A stretch of DNA of 8,273 nucleotides from Streptomyces sp. NRRL S-340. GTDB taxonomy: Bacteria > Actinomycetota > Actinomycetes > Streptomycetales > Streptomycetaceae. The first letter of the stretch is position 1. Each line of letters opens with the position of its first letter. Below the pieces are notes generated by a model. It saw only the letters and a program-made list of their open reading frames with translations. It had not been told where the DNA came from and did no database searches. Of the stretch, positions 6,474 to 8,273 are shown in pieces. The stretch lies in the NCBI RefSeq assembly GCF_000720185.1, contig NZ_JOIY01000086.1:1-8273 (forward strand). The letters run 5' to 3'. The position numbers and the translations under genes are program-made.

Positions 6474-7379
6474 ATGCATCTTGCCAGCACCTCCGCTCGC
6501 GCTGACACGGACCTGAAAGCCGTCCGCGAGGTCAGCCTCATCATCAACGCGACCCACCTTTTCGTCTACTTCATCCCCGAGGCACCGGAAGAGGCCGCCA
6601 AGCTGGGCGTGACCGAGCACGGACCGGCGTACTTCGCGTTCCGGTCGGCCCCGATGGGCGCAGTCCCGTGGCAGGTCACACTCGCGGCCTTCTACAACTT
6701 CAGCCCACGGTCGGTGCAGGCCATGGCAGGCGTGTGGGACACAGCGACGCCAGAGCAGTGGCAGGCCGCCCGCTTCGCAGCCGTCGGCCGCGCGTTGCAG
6801 CGCGTCGACGTGAACATCACCGCCGGTCAGATCACCGAGGCACGATCACTGATCGACCGGGTCGTCCGGAGTGCCGACTACGCCGGGAAGACGATGGCTG
6901 CCGCCAACGCCTCGGTCCCTCTCCCCGCCGATCCGCTCGTCGCACTATGGCAGCAGATCACGGTACTGCGGGAGTGGCGCGGCGACGCGCACATCACCGT
7001 GCTCGCCGCCAACAACCTCGGCCCCTGTGACTGCAACCTTCTGCAAACCGCGACAGGTCACTTCCCCGAAGCCATCGCGCGTGCCACCCGGCGGTGGGAC
7101 GACGAGGAGGTGACTGCGGCAACGACACGCCTCGTCGCACGCGGCTGGCTCAACGCCGACGGCACCGCGACCGATGCCGGCATCGCGGCGCGCGAGCAGA
7201 TCGAGGCCGAGACCGACGAGCACTGCGCCGCGCTGTGGACGCCGATCGGCGACACCCACGTCCGCCGCCTCACCTCGCTCATCACGCCGATCCACGACGC
7301 ATTCACCTCAGCCGGGACATACCCTTTCCGCGTGGAGACCAGAGACACACAATCCGCCGATCCGGACGCCGCCAGGTAG
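6474..7379 (+). CDS. SCO6745/SalK-like family protein, function unknown
   Basis: I recognise this 301-residue protein as the actinobacterial SCO6745 (SalK-like) family, named after a Streptomyces coelicolor locus; its biochemical role is not established. Visible landmarks are an N-terminal helix region with INATHLFVYFIPEA, the motif GPAYFAFRSAPMGAV, then TLAAFYNFSP, the conserved WLREW-like segment LWQQITVLREWRGDAHITVL (about 161-180), and a C-terminal winged-helix-like part with EEVTAATTRLVARGWLNADGTATDAG (about 210-235). The last ~60 residues form helices. Length is normal for the family. Ribosome site GGGAG at 6460-6464 lies nine bases before the ATG. It starts 57 bp after the FAH gene on the same strand, so it is probably the last gene of the operon, before the hairpin at 7424-7463. 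Regulator and accessory enzyme are both possible. Confidence 0.85.
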   Translation: MHLASTSARADTDLKAVREVSLIINATHLFVYFIPEAPEEAAKLGVTEHGPAYFAFRSAPMGAVPWQVTLAAFYNFSPRSVQAMAGVWDTATPEQWQAARFAAVGRALQRVDVNITAGQITEARSLIDRVVRSADYAGKTMAAANASVPLPADPLVALWQQITVLREWRGDAHITVLAANNLGPCDCNLLQTATGHFPEAIARATRRWDDEEVTAATTRLVARGWLNADGTATDAGIAAREQIEAETDEHCAALWTPIGDTHVRRLTSLITPIHDAFTSAGTYPFRVETRDTQSADPDAAR

Positions 7380-7423
7380 CTCGTCTGATCGTGCCCCAGC
7401 TTCCCTGACCGCCGCGCCGCCCA

Positions 7424-7463
7424 CCGCTCCCGCACGCAGGACCGCAGAACGAGGCGGGAGCGG
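7424..7463 (+). terminator. Hairpin after the operon
   Basis: A perfect 10-bp GC-rich stem (CCGCTCCCGC at 7424-7433, complement at 7454-7463) encloses a 20-nt loop, 45 bp after the SCO6745-like stop. No T run follows, which is common in Streptomyces. It probably ends the operon and could also serve the opposite strand. Confidence 0.55.
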
Positions 7464-7597
7464 GCCCTGAGTGAGGGGGGCGACGTGGTTGACCGAGAGG
7501 TGTGCTGCCTGGCGGACCGGAGAGCGGCACGGGGACCGCCGGTGCCGGGCGGAGGGCTTCCCGCCAGAGGCGGTTCGGCGGCTGGGGGCCGTGACCG

Positions 7598-7936
7598 GAG
7601 CAGCCGGTGCTGGATCTTCGTGGCCAGGCTCAGCGGGACGGTGCGGCGGCCCCACTGGTACACGTCGGTGTAGGACCGGTTCGCGATGACGATGTACGTC
7701 AGCGCGTGGGCCGTGTCGCCGATCGCCCGCATCACCTCCGCGTCCGGCGCCGCGGGCAGGAACAGTTCGAGGAGACCGTTGGCGTCCCCGTGATTGGTTA
7801 CCGGGGTGATGATCCGGACCAGCGCACGTCCCCTGACCTCCACGCTCGGCCGCTGGGTGCGGATGACGTCGTCGTGCAGGGTGCCGCGCAGCGTGATGCG
7901 CCGGGCGGGTTCGTCGGTCTCGACGCTGCTGCCCAC
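7598..7936 (-). pseudogene. PP2C/SpoIIE-type serine phosphatase fragment lacking its catalytic domain
   Basis: The leftward reading from about 7936 gives ITLRGTLHDDVIRTQRPSVE, RIITPVTNHGDANGLLELFL, GDTAHALTYIVIANRSYTDV, YQWGRRTVPLSLATKIQHRLL. This is the GAF-like sensor segment that precedes the phosphatase domain in Streptomyces PP2C-type regulators; LSLAxxIQxRLL is the usual junction. After that Leu (about 7598) the expected catalytic domain is absent in all three frames. The frame merely stays open, antisense to the SCO6745-like gene, down to 7058. The usual ~80 N-terminal residues are also missing before the GTG at 7936. It is therefore an internal gene fragment, probably not functional as a phosphatase. 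Whether a short protein is still made is unknown. Confidence 0.68.
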
Positions 7937-8010
7937 CCACGATCGGGGCGGGCAGACGTGATGCGCGACCGCCTCAGGGCCGAGAGGGCCCGCGGGAGGT
8001 CAAAGGGAGC

Positions 8011-8037
8011 GCAAGTTCAAATCCTGTCATCTCGACC
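8011..8037 (+). other. tRNA 3'-end remnant / possible attachment site (tRNA-Pro-like)
   Basis: The bases fit the last part of a tRNA: T stem GCAAG, T loop TTCAAAT, T stem CCTGT, acceptor strand CATCTCG, discriminator A, then CC. Compared with actinobacterial tRNA-Pro (GCAGG, TTCAAAT, CCTGT, CACCCCG, A), two acceptor changes are C to T and one T-stem change is G to A. The sequence upstream does not form an anticodon arm (no T33, no stem), so this is not a working tRNA. Such 3' ends are classic attachment sites for integrases; pSAM2-type elements use tRNA-Pro. The tRNA-Pro assignment is tentative. Confidence 0.45.
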
Positions 8038-8053
8038 CTGCTTCTCGCAGGTC

Positions 8054-8089
8054 GGAGGCCGTTCTCTCATTCGTGGGAGGGCGGCCTTC
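8054..8089. terminator. Strong hairpin with TTCG loop
   Basis: Sixteen consecutive pairs, including a few G-T wobbles, close on the tetraloop TTCG (8070-8073); arms are 8054-8069 and 8074-8089. A smaller hairpin, CCTGC-TTCTC-GCAGG (8037-8051), precedes it. It sits where a tRNA terminator would lie after the tRNA-like 3' end and also faces the gene entering from the right, so it may work in both directions. Confidence 0.65.
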
Positions 8090-8179
8090 CGCGAGTCCCA
8101 GGGCGTGGTGGTCGCAGCCGCGCGGTCCGGCCCGCACGGTTGGCCGTCTGCTTGGCTGCCCTGAGTACGTGAGAGGCGG

Positions 8180-8273
8180 TCATGAGAGGTTGAGCCCCGC
8201 GTGGTCCCACTGATCGAGCAGCACCTCTGCGGGTAGCGCGCTGCCCTCGGGAGCCAGGCGCTGGACCGGCATG
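8180..8273 (-). CDS. C-terminal end of a leftward gene, product unknown
   Basis: Read leftward, the frame holding an ATG at 8272-8270 gives MPVQRLAPEGSALPAEVLLD and ends with QWDHAGLNLS before a TGA at 8182-8180. The composition is normal for a high-GC actinomycete protein. The methionine may be internal, with most of the gene beyond the window, or this may be a chance open frame. I do not recognise the family from 30 residues. The hairpin at 8054-8089 lies about 90 bp past its stop and could terminate it. Confidence 0.35.
   Translation of the reverse strand, partial: MPVQRLAPEGSALPAEVLLDQWDHAGLNLS

Larger units (their letters stand above)
7937..8179. other. Gene-poor stretch with tRNA remnant and terminator
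   Basis: No coding region is supported here. A plus-strand frame open from 7607 to 8164 is antisense to the phosphatase fragment and shows no domain. The supported content is the tRNA-3'-end-like piece at 8011-8037 and the hairpins at 8037-8051 and 8054-8089. Confidence 0.5.

Noticed and set aside
7960..8037. Complete tRNA gene ending at 8037
   Set aside because: Counting back from the T arm gives no anticodon stem, no T33 and no matching acceptor 5' strand, so only the 3' end is tRNA-like.
7607..8164. 185-residue plus-strand open frame
   Set aside because: It is antisense to the phosphatase fragment and crosses the tRNA-like remnant and hairpin; no domain is visible.

Overview
The window is very GC-rich, with strongly GC-biased third codon positions, overlapping stop/start codons and IS5- and IS701-type transposases. 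This points to an actinomycete, most likely a Streptomyces, in an accessory or chromosome-arm type region. All identifications were made by reading the sequence; no database search was run.

Region 1 (1-2486) is mobile DNA. The left edge holds the first codons of a leftward IS5-type transposase (58-1). Next comes a 2.4-kb segment bounded by near-perfect 30-bp inverted repeats (96-125 and 2457-2486). It holds a SMI1/KNR4-family gene (292-972), a perfect 22-bp stem-loop (1011-1067) and an IS701-type transposase (1137-2457). One frameshift near 2004-2008 separates the third catalytic acid of the transposase from the first two. The right repeat starts at the last base of the transposase stop codon. 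The SMI1 gene therefore looks like a passenger of the transposon.

Region 2 (2487-2949) has no convincing gene.

Region 3 (2950-7379) is a regulator plus a co-directional gene set. A LysR-type regulator (complement 2950-3879) is divergent from a microsomal-type epoxide hydrolase (3971-5080). Then come a shortened, eroded short-chain dehydrogenase-like ORF (5077-5529), a fumarylacetoacetate hydrolase (FAH)-family protein (5526-6416) and an SCO6745/SalK-like protein of unknown role (6474-7379). The first three downstream genes overlap by 4 bp (GTGA, ATGA), so they are probably translationally coupled. The set suggests LysR-controlled epoxide opening followed by FAH-type processing, with a decayed oxidoreductase between them. 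The substrate is unknown.

Region 4 (7380-8273) is degenerate. It holds a terminator-like hairpin (7424-7463), an internal fragment of a PP2C/SpoIIE-type phosphatase without its catalytic domain (complement 7598-7936), a piece resembling the 3' end of a tRNA (8011-8037) followed by a strong TTCG-loop hairpin (8054-8089), and the C-terminal codons of a leftward gene entering from the right edge. The remnants suggest a history of integration and deletion.
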